Shown here piece by piece: positions 9,701 through 20,332 of a stretch of 64,000 nucleotides of DNA. The notes under the pieces are model-generated. The model made no database searches and had not been told where the DNA came from. It saw nothing but the letters and a program-made list of their open reading frames with translations. The position numbers and the translations under genes were made by a program. This DNA comes from Rhodocollybia butyracea. Its lineage: Eukaryota; Basidiomycota; Agaricomycetes; Agaricales; Omphalotaceae. The stretch spans positions 62,001 through 126,000 of the forward strand of contig JADNRY010000120.1 in NCBI GenBank assembly GCA_015501585.1. The letters run 5' to 3'. Each line of letters starts with the position of its first letter. Within the stretch, counting starts at the first letter, position 1.

Positions 9701-12700
9701 AGATGAACGCGAGAACGGAACATACTTAGTTTTTAAGGATGAAAACTGGAGGGAGACTTATGAAAAATTAATAGCTCCACCAGGGACACGTTCTGAGCAA
9801 GTAAAGCTAGTTACCAACTTGATTGGTCCTTCTAGGCGGACTATACCTGTATATTTTGCTAAAAGAGGGATAGATGAAGTTATTCCAGACTCCGAAGAAG
9901 AGCAAGAAATCAAGTCCCCAAGACAATCGAGTCAAGAATCTGAGTCAGGCGAGCCATGCGATGAGACTATGGAGTCGCATTACTCTGCACAAGCACAGGA
10001 TCGTGATGCAATAGGTAGTATTGAGTTAGAAGACTTATACAGAAATGTATTCCACAGAAGCTCACATACTAACAAAGAATGTAGGAATGAATCACCAGTA
10101 ATTGGACTAGAAGACGCGTCAAACGCGCCGGATGACGCGTTCAGTGAAGGAGAGCTTGATGAAGAAGACAATTCGACTCAGGAACGGCTTCGGCAACGCG
10201 CATACAACGACTTTTGCGATTTTGTAAAAGCAGGATGTAAATTACTGGTAAGCTTGCTACTTTTACTACTGGGAACTGTAGGGGGTGTAAAGATTCAGAT
10301 AAATTTTGGGAGGACCAATAATAGCAAGACACAAGGCTCCCCAGATTCGCCGGTTTTGTCTCCTAGCCCTAGAGTTTATTTTAGTTCTACATCTACCGCT
10401 AATTCAGTCCCACCCACTGGTTCCGCTTCCAAGCCTGCTTCTGATTTGGTTATGGTGCCGCCGTTGAGTTTCTTTAATGACCAGCAATTTTCCGAAGGTC
10501 CTGTTGACTATGGTCCTCTCCCTAGTAATGGTTTTAACCTCATGAGTAGTGCATACTGTTCTCCCTCTCAGATGTTCTTATCTTGCAATGAGCAGCATTC
10601 AATTCAGAATTGCAATTGCGAAAGTGGAGCCCTAATAACCGCCTCATGCTCCTGGAACCACACTTCAGCCCAGAAGGAAAGCTATCTGCAATGTAAATCA
10701 GGAATAGGAACCGACACAAGTCCCGGCTCAATTCCTATTTGTTGTAAGCAGCTTGGAGAACCCAATGTCACAATAAAGGATGGTAGGAATTGCAGTAAGG
10801 AGGTAGTAACCTTCCACCCTGATACTGTTGGAACTAAGAGACACGTTAGTACGATGTACAACTAAGCTCAGCCAGAAGTGATGAAGGCTTAATCATATTA
10901 CCATACCTAAGAGACACGTTAGTACGATGTACAACTAAGCTATAGGTACAGTATGAGCATAATGGACATAGAGCATAAGTATAATAGACATACCTCAGCC
11001 AGAAGTGATGAAGGCTGAGGAAAAGAAGGGAACATCGATACGTACAGTATAAGTAGAAATCCGTATCAGTGAAATAAAAGTTAAAACAAATGATAAGAAC
11101 TCGGGTCTGATATCTACTCGGTATTGGAGCTGTACATACCGGCGGCCATATACCGCGGACCGAATATCCAACACTCCCCCTCAACGAGAATGCATTGGGA
11201 CAAGTCCCAGTAGTCGAGTTGCCTGTCGATGAGTTTCACCATCAAGAGCTTTGGTGAATATGTCGGCGACATTATCCCTAGAAGCAACAACAGCTGTCTG
11301 AATATCACCGCAATGAACCGCTTCACGAATCCAGTGGTGGTGAATTTTGATATGTTTGTTTGCATTAGTGACTTGGTTGGAATTAATGTTCTTCAAAGCC
11401 GAAGATGAATCAACAAACATCTGAGTTGGTTCAGGTTGAGTGAAGTCGAGTTCCTGGAGAAGGGAGCGGAACCAAACAACTTCCCTACCACAAGATCCAG
11501 CTGCATAATATTCGGCTTCACTGGTGGAAGTCGCAACAGCAGTCTGTTTCCTCGTATACCAGGAAAAACAACCTGTACCGAAAGTGAGGGCGGCGCCAGA
11601 CACCGAACGACCATGTTCAAGGTGATCAACAAAGTTGGAGTCGGTATAGGCAAAGAAAAGGAGTGACTTGCCACCAAGGACGAGGACGAAGTCAACAGTC
11701 CCCTTCAAATAGCGAATAATCCGTTTCACTGCTTTCCAGTGGATATGACCGGGATTATGCATGAACTGCGCTACTTGTTGGGTGCTGCGAGTGATGTCCG
11801 GGCGCGTTCGAGTGGAGGCGTGCATGAGAGAACCAACACCTTCAGCGTAGGGCACCAAGCGCATCTCTCTCTGTTCAGGAGAATCATCAGAAGGACAATC
11901 AGCTTTGGACAATACCGTCTTTTCCATGGGTGTTCCAACGGGGTGAGCATCATCGAGTCGGAAACGCGAAATGAGAGACAAGATGTAGGAACGTTGGGAA
12001 AAGGAAATGGTTCGAGCAGATCTATCACGAGTAACAGTCATACCCAAAAATTGAGAGATCTCCCCCTTATCCGAGATATCAAAATGAGTACGGAACTCAT
12101 CCTTCAATTGAATAATCTGTAGAATGGAGGAACCAAAGAGAGCTAGATCATCGACGTGAGTTGCAATGATGATTATTCCATCGGAAGAACGACGAAAGAA
12201 GACACAAGGATCGGAAATGCAAACCTGAAAGCCAAGTTCAACCAAAACACTTTTTAGTTTCTCATACCAGAGAAAACCAGACTGCTTAAGTCCATAGAGT
12301 GCCTTGTTAAGCTTCCAAACCCACAAATCCTTTCCTCTGACTGCAAATCCGGGCGGTTGCTTCACATACGTTGGCTGGTCATCAGGGATGGTGCTATTAA
12401 GATAAGCAGATTTCACATCAATGACATGAATTTCCCAATCCTGGATGGCCGCTACGGTTGCAATACCACGAATGGATTCAATACGAGCAGTCGGAGCGTG
12501 GATATCGACAAAGTCAATACCCGGAATTTGGGTAAAACCCTGAGCTACAAGTCGAGCTCGGTAGACCTCAATGGCCTGAGTGTCGGCATTGCGCTTGATA
12601 GCGAAGACCCAGCGTGTACCAATGGCCTTACGGTCAGGAGGTGGTGGAACGAGAGAGTAAGTCCCAGTCTCCAAGAGCTGGTTAAGCTCGTAATGACAAG

Positions 12701-15700
12701 CGGCTTCCCACTCTGCATGATCGGGAGAGTTGAGAGCCTGCGAAACATTGAATGGAATTTCACCACTCAAGATATGAGCCAGTTCGGGCATCTCCCCCTC
12801 ATCCCCGCTATCATCCATATCAAGCTCAACATGCGGAGGAATATCCTCATCAATCTGTGGCTGGACTTCTGCTCTCGCACGAGAGCGAGTCTTAGCAGGT
12901 GTAGCATCAGAAGGCATGCGGGGATTAGGACGAGGGGCACGAGGTGGAGGAGTAGCAGGAGGAACAGGAACAGGAGGGTCAGGTGGGAGAGCGGATGGAG
13001 CGGTTATAGGGGAAAACTCATCGTCATCTTTATAAGTAGGATTTTTGAGAGACGAATAATCATAGGACTCCCCCGCGGCGCTCAAAAGTCCATCTCCATT
13101 AGTGTTGTCATCAAACTTCACAGAGATTGCTGAACGTACACCTTTACCTGGCGTGTACACATAGTACGCCACCCGAGTCTCGTCAAAACCTAGAAAAATA
13201 CCAGGAGTACCACGAGCGTCAAGTTTATGCTCCTGCGAGTTGTTGTATACCCAAACTTTACATCCAAAAGAATGCAATTTTCGACGGTCAGGGTGCTTCT
13301 TGTACCAGAGATGATAGGGTGTCTCCCCTTTAGGTAGAGGACTAGCATAAGTCCGGGCACGGATATTAAGAATGTACCAGACAGCGTAGCCCCACATAGA
13401 GAGAGGAAGTTGAGAGTGAATAAGGATAGTGCGTACCCGGTCAAAAATTGTACAATTGAGGCGCTCAGAACGGCCGTTCTGTTCAGGAGTGTAAGGAGCG
13501 GTCTTTTCCCAGCGGATACCATGCTCCTTCATCCAATCGCGCCACTCGTTGGTTATATATTCCCCACCATTGTCAGTGCGGAAAACCTTCAACTTTTTGC
13601 CGGTTACCTTCTCTACTTCAACTAACCACTGCTTAAAAGCAGTAAAAGCATCACTCTTGCGGCGAAGCAAGTAACCCCAAGCCATACGGGAGCAATCATC
13701 AAGAAACGTGATGAGATACCCCATGCCGGTCGTGGTCAAGACCGGAGCTGGTCCCCAAAGATCTGAGTGAACTAGGCCCAGTGGCTCTGAAGCTCTAGAG
13801 TTCGATTCAGGAAAGCGCGCACGGGTGAGCTTTCCCTGCGCACAGGCGTCACAGATGGGGGGTTCTGCAGCCAATTCTGAGGCCGTAAGTTTCACGGTCA
13901 TCCCCTCAAGCGTACCCGAACGGTACAAGTCACGACAAGCGGGATAGTTCAAATGCCCAAGCTCGTTATGAAGCTGAACCAGTTTGGAGTAAAGCGGAGG
14001 TTTGTCCGAGGTGGAAGATGTAAACGCAGAGGTGGAGGGAGCAGAGTCAAGGTGATAAAGTCGAGAATCGTCCTTCGTTCCAGTGAAAACAACATCCTCC
14101 TCATCAATAAGGCGCTGGATAAAAGTACCAGCATCATCCTTACTGAATGTTACACATTTCCCTGCGCCAAAGACAGTATAACACTTAGCTTCGTCGAGTC
14201 GGGAAACGGAAATGAGGGTAGGAGAGGAGTCAGGAACGAAAGCAGTGTCCTTCAGATTGAGACGGACAAGTTGACGATGGCGACGACGCGCAAGAAAAAC
14301 GGCTATACCTCGACCTGCAATCTTCATAGTACCATGACCAAATCCAGTAACCTTCTGAGAAATGGCCGGATGGTGGAAAGACATGAAGTCGGCACGAACA
14401 GAATGAATGTGAGACGTAGTACCAGAGTCGATAATGATGGGAGGCCTATTGGCAGTAGTACCAGCTGGATACACTGACTCAGACATAGGCTGGGAGGAAT
14501 TCACATTTGTAGAAGTCTCGGTCACCGGGTAAGCAGAGAAATCGATAATATTGGCGCCCGAAGAAGATTCTACGAAATGTGATGAGGTAGACTGCTCAGT
14601 TTCACCTCCTCCCCCACTCTCCACATGGTGGGCTTTCTCTTTGCCCTTCTTCTTATTTTTCCCCTTTCTGTTACCTCCCTTAGCCTCCATAGCATGTTTC
14701 CCACCACCGGGCTTACGGCAAAAATCCTTGGTGTGACCGGGAGTGTGGCAGTTGACACAATAATAATCTCCACGGGCCGCATAGGAGCGTTCGAGCACAG
14801 CGACGGCGGCTTCTACGTTCGACATGCCGGAATTAGAGTTCTCGTCAGGATGAGCTGAACGGTAAGAACCTAAAATCTGTTGGACAGTCGACTCAAGAGT
14901 AGTGCTGGAGGTGAGAGAGAAACTGCGGATCCAGGTGTGCCAAGACCCGGTCGCACCTTCCTCATTGGGGAGAGTAGTGACAAGAATAGCAGAGGCAAAC
15001 CCTTCCTCCACAACGTACCCAGCTTTCCGGATATCCTGCAGAGCAGATTCGAAACCCTGAAGATGGGCAGACAAAGAATCAAAGCTATGCTGGAGCGGAA
15101 GTCGGCGGGTGAGTCGGGAGAAGAACGTCATGATGAGACCAGAACCCTGAGGACCATAAGTACCCGAAAGTCGTTTATAGGCAGCGGCGCTCGTAAGACC
15201 TTCTACCATGCTGACCATGCTCTCAGAGATACACTGGAGAAGCATGTTCATCATATAAGAATCCATCCGTTGCCAGATAAGATACTTAGTGTCGGTATCG
15301 GAAGGACAAACAAGCGCGCCCGACAAAATAGACTGACATCCTACTGTGCGAGCACCAGCGAGGAAGACGGCAGACCAAGACGAAAAATTCGTTTCACCTT
15401 TGAGCTTAGTGTCACGAGGGAAGAGTGAATTTCCACCACTAGGGATGGTCCAATCACTCGGAATAGTCGGCGCGGTCATAGTGGTCTGTGTACTCGAAGT
15501 AGTCTGAGTAGGTTGGGTAGTAGGAGCGGAAGGGGTAGTAGACATCGATAGAGACGAGGGTTATGCAGGAAGAGAAGATAAAAGATTCGATTCTGGTAAT
15601 CACTATAAGGCTGGCTGTATCAGGCGGACTCGGGGCCCATAACCTGTTGGAACTAAGAGACACGTTAGTACGATGTACAACTAAGCTCAGCCAGAAGTGA

Positions 15701-16271
15701 TGAAGGCTTAATCATATTACCATACCTAAGAGACACGTTAGTACGATGTACAACTAAGCTATAGGTACAGTATGAGCATAATGGACATAGAGCATAAGTA
15801 TAATAGACATACCTCAGCCAGAAGTGATGAAGGCTGAGGAAAAGAAGGGAACATCGATACGTACAGTATAAGTAGAAATCCGTATCAGTGAAATAAAAGT
15901 TAAAACAAATGATAAGAACTCGGGTCTGATATCTACTCGGTATTGGAGCTGTACATACCGGCGGCCATATACCGCGGACCGAATATCCAACAGATACACT
16001 CCTGCTAGAGCCAACTACGCCTCCTGATCCACCTGATGGATGGTATCAATACACTTTGGTCTCTCATGCTGCAACCCGGTTTCCATTGGCCAAGGAACAC
16101 CTTGATGTGCTGCCTACCGCTATACTCTTGTTATTTCGGTCCAATAGGACTCTTTCTTGTTGTGCAGAGAGTCCTTCTAGTGGTACACAGTTGTTTTGTC
16201 AAGAACAGTATAACACCGGAAGTACCGGAATTTGTGGAGACTCTAGCCATCAAGGAGCTCAAGGAGTCTGA
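6735..16271 (+). CDS. Gypsy Gag-protease ORF, interrupted by copia at 10826-15992
   Basis: The ATG at 6735 (MSHGHSTGK) is preferred; the frame is open slightly further upstream but without an ATG. Coding runs 6735-10825. After the copia element and one GATAC copy it resumes at 15998 in the same frame to 16271, about 1454 residues in the uninterrupted form. Seen: a capsid-like helical region (about 110-300), an acidic Ser/Asp/Lys tract, a zinc knuckle CFGCGVSGHRLGDC (CX2CX4HX4C, near residue 456), and an aspartic protease motif LDTGSELNIVS (near 906). A hydrophobic stretch, LLVSLLLLLLGTVGG, follows the protease region (near 1180). As it stands, translation runs into the copia LTR and stops at 10865. 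Pol overlaps the end in the +1 frame. Confidence 0.8.
10826..11173 (-). repeat. Copia 3' LTR
   Basis: 348 bp, identical to 15645-15992. It contains an internal duplication: TAAGAGACACGTTAGTACGA occurs twice about 85 bp apart, and CAGCCAGAAGTGATGAAGGC occurs twice about 130 bp apart. Confidence 0.95.
11174..11182 (-). other. Copia polypurine tract
   Basis: On the minus strand GAGGGGGAG directly precedes the 3' LTR (TGTTGG). This is the expected plus-strand primer position; it overlaps the end of the polyprotein ORF by two bases. Confidence 0.75.
11181..15545 (-). CDS. Copia Gag-Pol polyprotein
   Basis: A single ORF of 1454 residues with the Ty1/copia order. Gag region with zinc knuckle CVNCHTPGHTKDFC (near residue 262); protease motif IIIDSGTTSHIHS (near 370); integrase with an HNELGH...CDACAQGK zinc region (near 530-585) and catalytic Asp/Asp/Glu in HSDLWGP, FRTDNGGEY and PEQNGRSERL; reverse transcriptase with VIDVKSAYLNS and the active-site box THVDDLALFG; RNase H with YTDSNFVDH and STSEAEYYA. 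Gag and Pol are in one frame, so the Gag-to-Pol ratio cannot come from frameshifting. No lesion is visible. It should make virus-like particles and a cDNA copy of the element. Confidence 0.95.
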   Translation of the reverse strand: MSTTPSAPTTQPTQTTSSTQTTMTAPTIPSDWTIPSGGNSLFPRDTKLKGETNFSSWSAVFLAGARTVGCQSILSGALVCPSDTDTKYLIWQRMDSYMMNMLLQCISESMVSMVEGLTSAAAYKRLSGTYGPQGSGLIMTFFSRLTRRLPLQHSFDSLSAHLQGFESALQDIRKAGYVVEEGFASAILVTTLPNEEGATGSWHTWIRSFSLTSSTTLESTVQQILGSYRSAHPDENSNSGMSNVEAAVAVLERSYAARGDYYCVNCHTPGHTKDFCRKPGGGKHAMEAKGGNRKGKNKKKGKEKAHHVESGGGGETEQSTSSHFVESSSGANIIDFSAYPVTETSTNVNSSQPMSESVYPAGTTANRPPIIIDSGTTSHIHSVRADFMSFHHPAISQKVTGFGHGTMKIAGRGIAVFLARRRHRQLVRLNLKDTAFVPDSSPTLISVSRLDEAKCYTVFGAGKCVTFSKDDAGTFIQRLIDEEDVVFTGTKDDSRLYHLDSAPSTSAFTSSTSDKPPLYSKLVQLHNELGHLNYPACRDLYRSGTLEGMTVKLTASELAAEPPICDACAQGKLTRARFPESNSRASEPLGLVHSDLWGPAPVLTTTGMGYLITFLDDCSRMAWGYLLRRKSDAFTAFKQWLVEVEKVTGKKLKVFRTDNGGEYITNEWRDWMKEHGIRWEKTAPYTPEQNGRSERLNCTIFDRVRTILIHSQLPLSMWGYAVWYILNIRARTYASPLPKGETPYHLWYKKHPDRRKLHSFGCKVWVYNNSQEHKLDARGTPGIFLGFDETRVAYYVYTPGKGVRSAISVKFDDNTNGDGLLSAAGESYDYSSLKNPTYKDDDEFSPITAPSALPPDPPVPVPPATPPPRAPRPNPRMPSDATPAKTRSRARAEVQPQIDEDIPPHVELDMDDSGDEGEMPELAHILSGEIPFNVSQALNSPDHAEWEAACHYELNQLLETGTYSLVPPPPDRKAIGTRWVFAIKRNADTQAIEVYRARLVAQGFTQIPGIDFVDIHAPTARIESIRGIATVAAIQDWEIHVIDVKSAYLNSTIPDDQPTYVKQPPGFAVRGKDLWVWKLNKALYGLKQSGFLWYEKLKSVLVELGFQVCISDPCVFFRRSSDGIIIIATHVDDLALFGSSILQIIQLKDEFRTHFDISDKGEISQFLGMTVTRDRSARTISFSQRSYILSLISRFRLDDAHPVGTPMEKTVLSKADCPSDDSPEQREMRLVPYAEGVGSLMHASTRTRPDITRSTQQVAQFMHNPGHIHWKAVKRIIRYLKGTVDFVLVLGGKSLLFFAYTDSNFVDHLEHGRSVSGAALTFGTGCFSWYTRKQTAVATSTSEAEYYAAGSCGREVVWFRSLLQELDFTQPEPTQMFVDSSSALKNINSNQVTNANKHIKIHHHWIREAVHCGDIQTAVVASRDNVADIFTKALDGETHRQATRLLGLVPMHSR
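15626..15644 (-). other. Copia primer-binding site, initiator-tRNA anticodon type
   Basis: Directly after the 5' LTR the minus strand reads GGTTATGGGCCCCGAG. Its complement contains GGGCCCATAACC, the anticodon stem-loop pattern of eukaryotic initiator tRNA-Met. Priming would therefore use an internal (half-tRNA) end, as described for Drosophila copia, and not the tRNA 3' end. Confidence 0.7.
15645..15992 (-). repeat. Copia 5' LTR
   Basis: 348 bp, identical to 10826-11173. It serves as promoter for the minus-strand polyprotein, whose ATG lies about 100 nt downstream at 15545. Confidence 0.95.
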
Positions 16272-19200
16272 CACATTACATGGTACTCTTAATGATTTTG
16301 CCAGTCCCGAGTCCTTGTCTATTCCGTTCCCTGCGGCCGACAAGGGATATACGACTTGTCTCTATCCAGTTGTTATTGACTGCCCTCAGTTGCTTAGTTC
16401 AATTTTCTGGACCATTGTTACAAAGTTTCTTAGTGTATTTTTCTATCTACTTACAATAATTTACACTATTGGTTGCTGGATACTTGTTTTGTTACTCACT
16501 ACTATACAGAATATAAAGACTTGTCCATATTACTTCTGTTTGATTTTAAGTCACTTCGAAGCTGAAAGGACTGCAAGAGTGAACTTTGTTTCTACTACTT
16601 ATTTGAATATTCATTCTACCTTAGATACAGACTCTGATTTTGACTCTGATTTTGACTCTGATTTTACTGTACAGAACAAAACTACTAATCTAATTCCCAC
16701 AGATAATTCCCAAGGCTTACCGTATGGCCTTCATGTAAAAGACAAGAAGCTATATCAGCTCCTAGCTGAATTTGAATTTGAAGAAGACGACGAATATATA
16801 ATTGTGCCTACCGAGGCAGAAGAATTTTGCGCAGACTCGCCGGAGTCTATTTGGAAGGACTCGCCGGAGTCCATATGGAAGAGCTCGCCGGAGCATTACA
16901 CACACAGGGACTCACCGGAGTCCACTCAGAAGAACTCACCGGAGTTCACGCCTAAGGACTCGCCGGAGTCCAGTCAGAAGGGTTCGCCGGAACCCATGCC
17001 GCAAGATTCACCGGAATCTATGATGAATGCATTCACAGCCTACAAACGTGTAGGAGTAAAAGTGAAGCCTGTTTCTACGACAATGCCGACAGAGTCCAAA
17101 GTCAGACGGACTATCCCAGAAGACCCCCTGAAGTCTTTACCGAAGCTCCCAACAAAGCCGCCAGAGTTTACACCTACCGGAAGGGTGACTGCTGAGCGCT
17201 TGCCAGGACTAGAAATAAATAAGGATGGGTTCATGTGGCCCGAAGAAGAAAAATTGTTTACACATATATTATGTGAGAATAATGAGGCACTGGCCTTTGA
17301 AGATGCTGAACGAGGGACGTTCAAGGACACCTATTTCTCCGACTATGTTATTCCAACTGTCCCCCATTGCCCATGGGAGTACCGTAATATTCCAATTCCT
17401 CCAGGTATTTTAAAGCAAGTAATTGAGGTATTGAAGTTGAAGATAGAGGCTGGAGTGTATGAGCCTAGTGAATCTGCTTATCGCTCCAAGTGGTTCTGTG
17501 TTATGAAGAAGAATGGAAAAATTCGGTTGGTACATGACTTGCAGCCTTTAAATAAAGTTACTATCAGGGATGCAGGAATGTTACCAGTGCTAGATGACTT
17601 TGTAGAAGGATTTGCAGGACATGCAGTATATACTGTCTTTGACCTTTATTGGGGATTTGATGCAAGAAAGATTCACCATGCATCACGCGAAATGACGGCA
17701 TTCATGACCCCTCTGGGACTACTTCAAATAACATCACTCCCAACTGGATTTACTAATTCCCCAGCTGAATTTCAGAAGAGTATGGTGTTTGTCATGCATG
17801 CTGAAATTCCTCAAGTAGCCAATATTTTTATTGATGACTTGGCCATTAAAGGTCCAACAACTATGTACCTGGATCAAGCAGGACAGCCAGAAGTAATAAA
17901 GGAGAATCCTGGGATCCGACGTTTCATATGGGAACATGCCCAGGATGTTCAGAGAGTACTCCACAGACTCAAATGCTCTGGAGCAACCTTCTCAGCCTCC
18001 AAGACTCAGATTTGCCGGCCAGAAGTACTGATTGTAGGACAATTGTGTAACATCCATGGCCGAAGTCCAGACAGAAGTAAAGTGGATAAGATTCTGAAAT
18101 GGCCACGTTTGGAGTCTCCCACTGAGGTTCGGCAATTCTTAGGACTTTGTGGTACAGTACGAATATGGATTAAAGACTACTCAATGAAGATACGCCCACT
18201 TACGACACTCTCCCGGAAGAATGTAGAATTTATATGGGATGAGGAACAATCAAAGGCCTTTGAAGAAATAAAGTTATCCATCACTCAAGCTCCTGCCATG
18301 AAGCCAATTGATTATGACTCTGATAATTGGGTTGTACTTTCTGTAGACTCATCAAAAATTGGTACCGGAATGATATTGTCTCAACTTGATGATCAAGGAC
18401 GGAAACTCCCAGCCCGATATGGATCAATTCCCATGAGTGAACGGGAAAGCCGATATTCTCAACCCAAATTAGAGCTCTTTGGACTATATAAGGCTCTTCG
18501 ACATTGGAGATTATATTTAGTGGGGATCAAAAGGTTACATGTAGAAGTGGATGCAAAATATATATCTGGCATGCTTCGGGAACCTGACATTCAGCCTAAT
18601 GCAACAATAAATAGGTGGATTCAGGGGATCCTATTGTTTGATTTTGAATTGAAACATGTACCCGCAACCAAATTCCGAGGTCCCGATGCACTCTCTAGGC
18701 GCCCAGTTCTGGAGGAGGAATCCATGGACTCTGATGATGATGGTTGGCTGGATGGAATTGTTCTTTGGGTCCAGCAGCTCTATTCAGAAGATCCACAAAT
18801 TCTCAGTTATGATTCTCGCACCTTACCTTCAAGTTTCCCATCACGGCAAGTACAAGAAATTACTTTGGAACGCATCAAGCAGTTTCTCACTACTTTGGAA
18901 GCACCACACTTTGCATCAGTCCAAACAAAGAAAAGATTTTTGAGATTGACCAGACGCTATTTACTCCAAGGAGGAAGATTATTTAGGAAGAATGATCAAG
19001 GATTGCCACTGCTGACAGTAACAGATCCAGATCAGCGCCTTCGCTTTCTCATTCACGCCCATGACCAACTGGGTCACCGTGGAGTCCAGGCAGTGTACAA
19101 ACTTCTGAGTCAAAAAGTCTATTGGCCGCATTTACGAAGTGATGTGGATCATCATATTAAATCCTGCCACGATTGCCAAATCCGAGGATTAAAGAGATTG

Positions 19201-20152
19201 GAAAAGCCGCTCACAGTGTCACTCCCCTCAGTTATTTTTCAGAAAATCAATGTGGATGTGATGTACATGCCACCAGCAGGAGGTTATCATGCAATTGTAG
19301 TCGCCAGGGATGATTTAACTGGAACCACCGAAGCCCGGGCACTACAGAAAGTAACTGCACGAGCCCTAGCAAACTTTTTTTTGGGCACAGATATATTGTC
19401 GGTACGGAGTTCCATACCAAGTTACAACTGACAATGGAAGCGAAATGAAAGAAGCATTCACTGATCTGATGAAACGCTTAGGAGTTCCGCAGGTCAAAAT
19501 TTCCCCATACAATAAACATGCTAATGGGCAAGTTGAAAGAGGAAACTATGTCCTTCGTGAGAGTCTGATCAAGTTTTGCGAAGGTAAAATTAAACGTTGG
19601 CCACTCAAGCTACAAGAAGCGGTATTTGCTAACAATATCACAGCAAGCAGTGTAACAGGATACTCCCCTTATCAATTGCTTCATGCCACTGAGCCACTCA
19701 TGCCATTTGATTTGTTTGAAGCCACATTCTTGGTTGAAGGCTTCTACTCAGGAATGACAACTAGTGAGCTTCTAGCCAAAAGGATTCAGCAAATTGATAA
19801 GCACCCCCAGGATATAGCTAAAGCTGCAGAGATACTTAAACGAAGTCGCTTCCAGTCAAAAGTACAATTTGAGCGGAGATTCAGGAAAAGATTGATGAAA
19901 AGGAATTATAGAAAGGGTGAATTGGTATTAGTGCGAAATGCTAGGAGAGATCAAGAGATCGGCGGCAAAGAGCGAGCCCGATACTTTGGTCCCTACGAAA
20001 TTGATACACTCACCTATGGAGGAGCCTACCGGCTTAAGGAATTGGACGGAACTAAGTTCGACATGCCAGTTGCAGCTTACCGGATTCTTCCCTATATTTC
20101 CCGAGACCACTGGTTTATGAGGACGGGCTGGTTAAGGAAAAATGAGGCTTGA
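16036..20152 (+). pseudogene. Gypsy Pol (RT, RNase H, integrase) with one frameshift
   Basis: The frame is open from 16036 to 19431 and then 19445-20152 in another frame. The shift falls in a T8 run at 19375-19382: removing one T joins LANFF to AQIYCRYG and restores integrase. Domains: two hydrophobic segments at the N-terminus (near residues 10-60 and 120-155); a tandem DSPES/SSPE repeat (near 265-325); reverse transcriptase with KWFCVMKKNGKIRLVHD and active-site FIDDLAIKG (near 597); RNase H around WVVLSVDSSKIG (near 770); integrase HHCC finger (HAHDQLGH...CHDCQIRG, near 1007-1048) with catalytic residues in INVDVMY, TTDNGSE and NGQVERG. It overlaps the end of Gag-protease in the +1 frame, so ribosomal frameshifting is expected in an active copy. 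Confidence 0.85.
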
Positions 20153-20332
20153 GTCATAATCAAGATCCGCAAGGTCAAAAGAATGATAGTATTTTGGTGT
20201 GGGATTCGAAGCACAAATGAATGTGGCGCTAAAAGAATTACTAAGCATGAGGTCCGTATATAAACCATAACCCCACATCACTTTTTTTCGTCCACCTAAT
20301 TCTCCTCTTTTTCTCTCTCTGCACACTCTTTT

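Larger units (their letters stand above)
10826..15992 (-). mobile_element. Ty1/copia retrotransposon, apparently intact
   Basis: LTRs of 348 bp (10826-11173 and 15645-15992) are identical by eye, begin TGTTGG and end CCAACA. The target duplication GATAC is at 10821-10825 and 15993-15997. The element is inserted antisense into the gypsy Gag-protease ORF. One uninterrupted 1454-codon ORF fills the interior. A primer-binding site next to the 5' LTR and a G-rich polypurine tract next to the 3' LTR are both visible. Identical LTRs plus an intact ORF make this the youngest layer of the nest and a candidate for recent activity. Confidence 0.95.
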
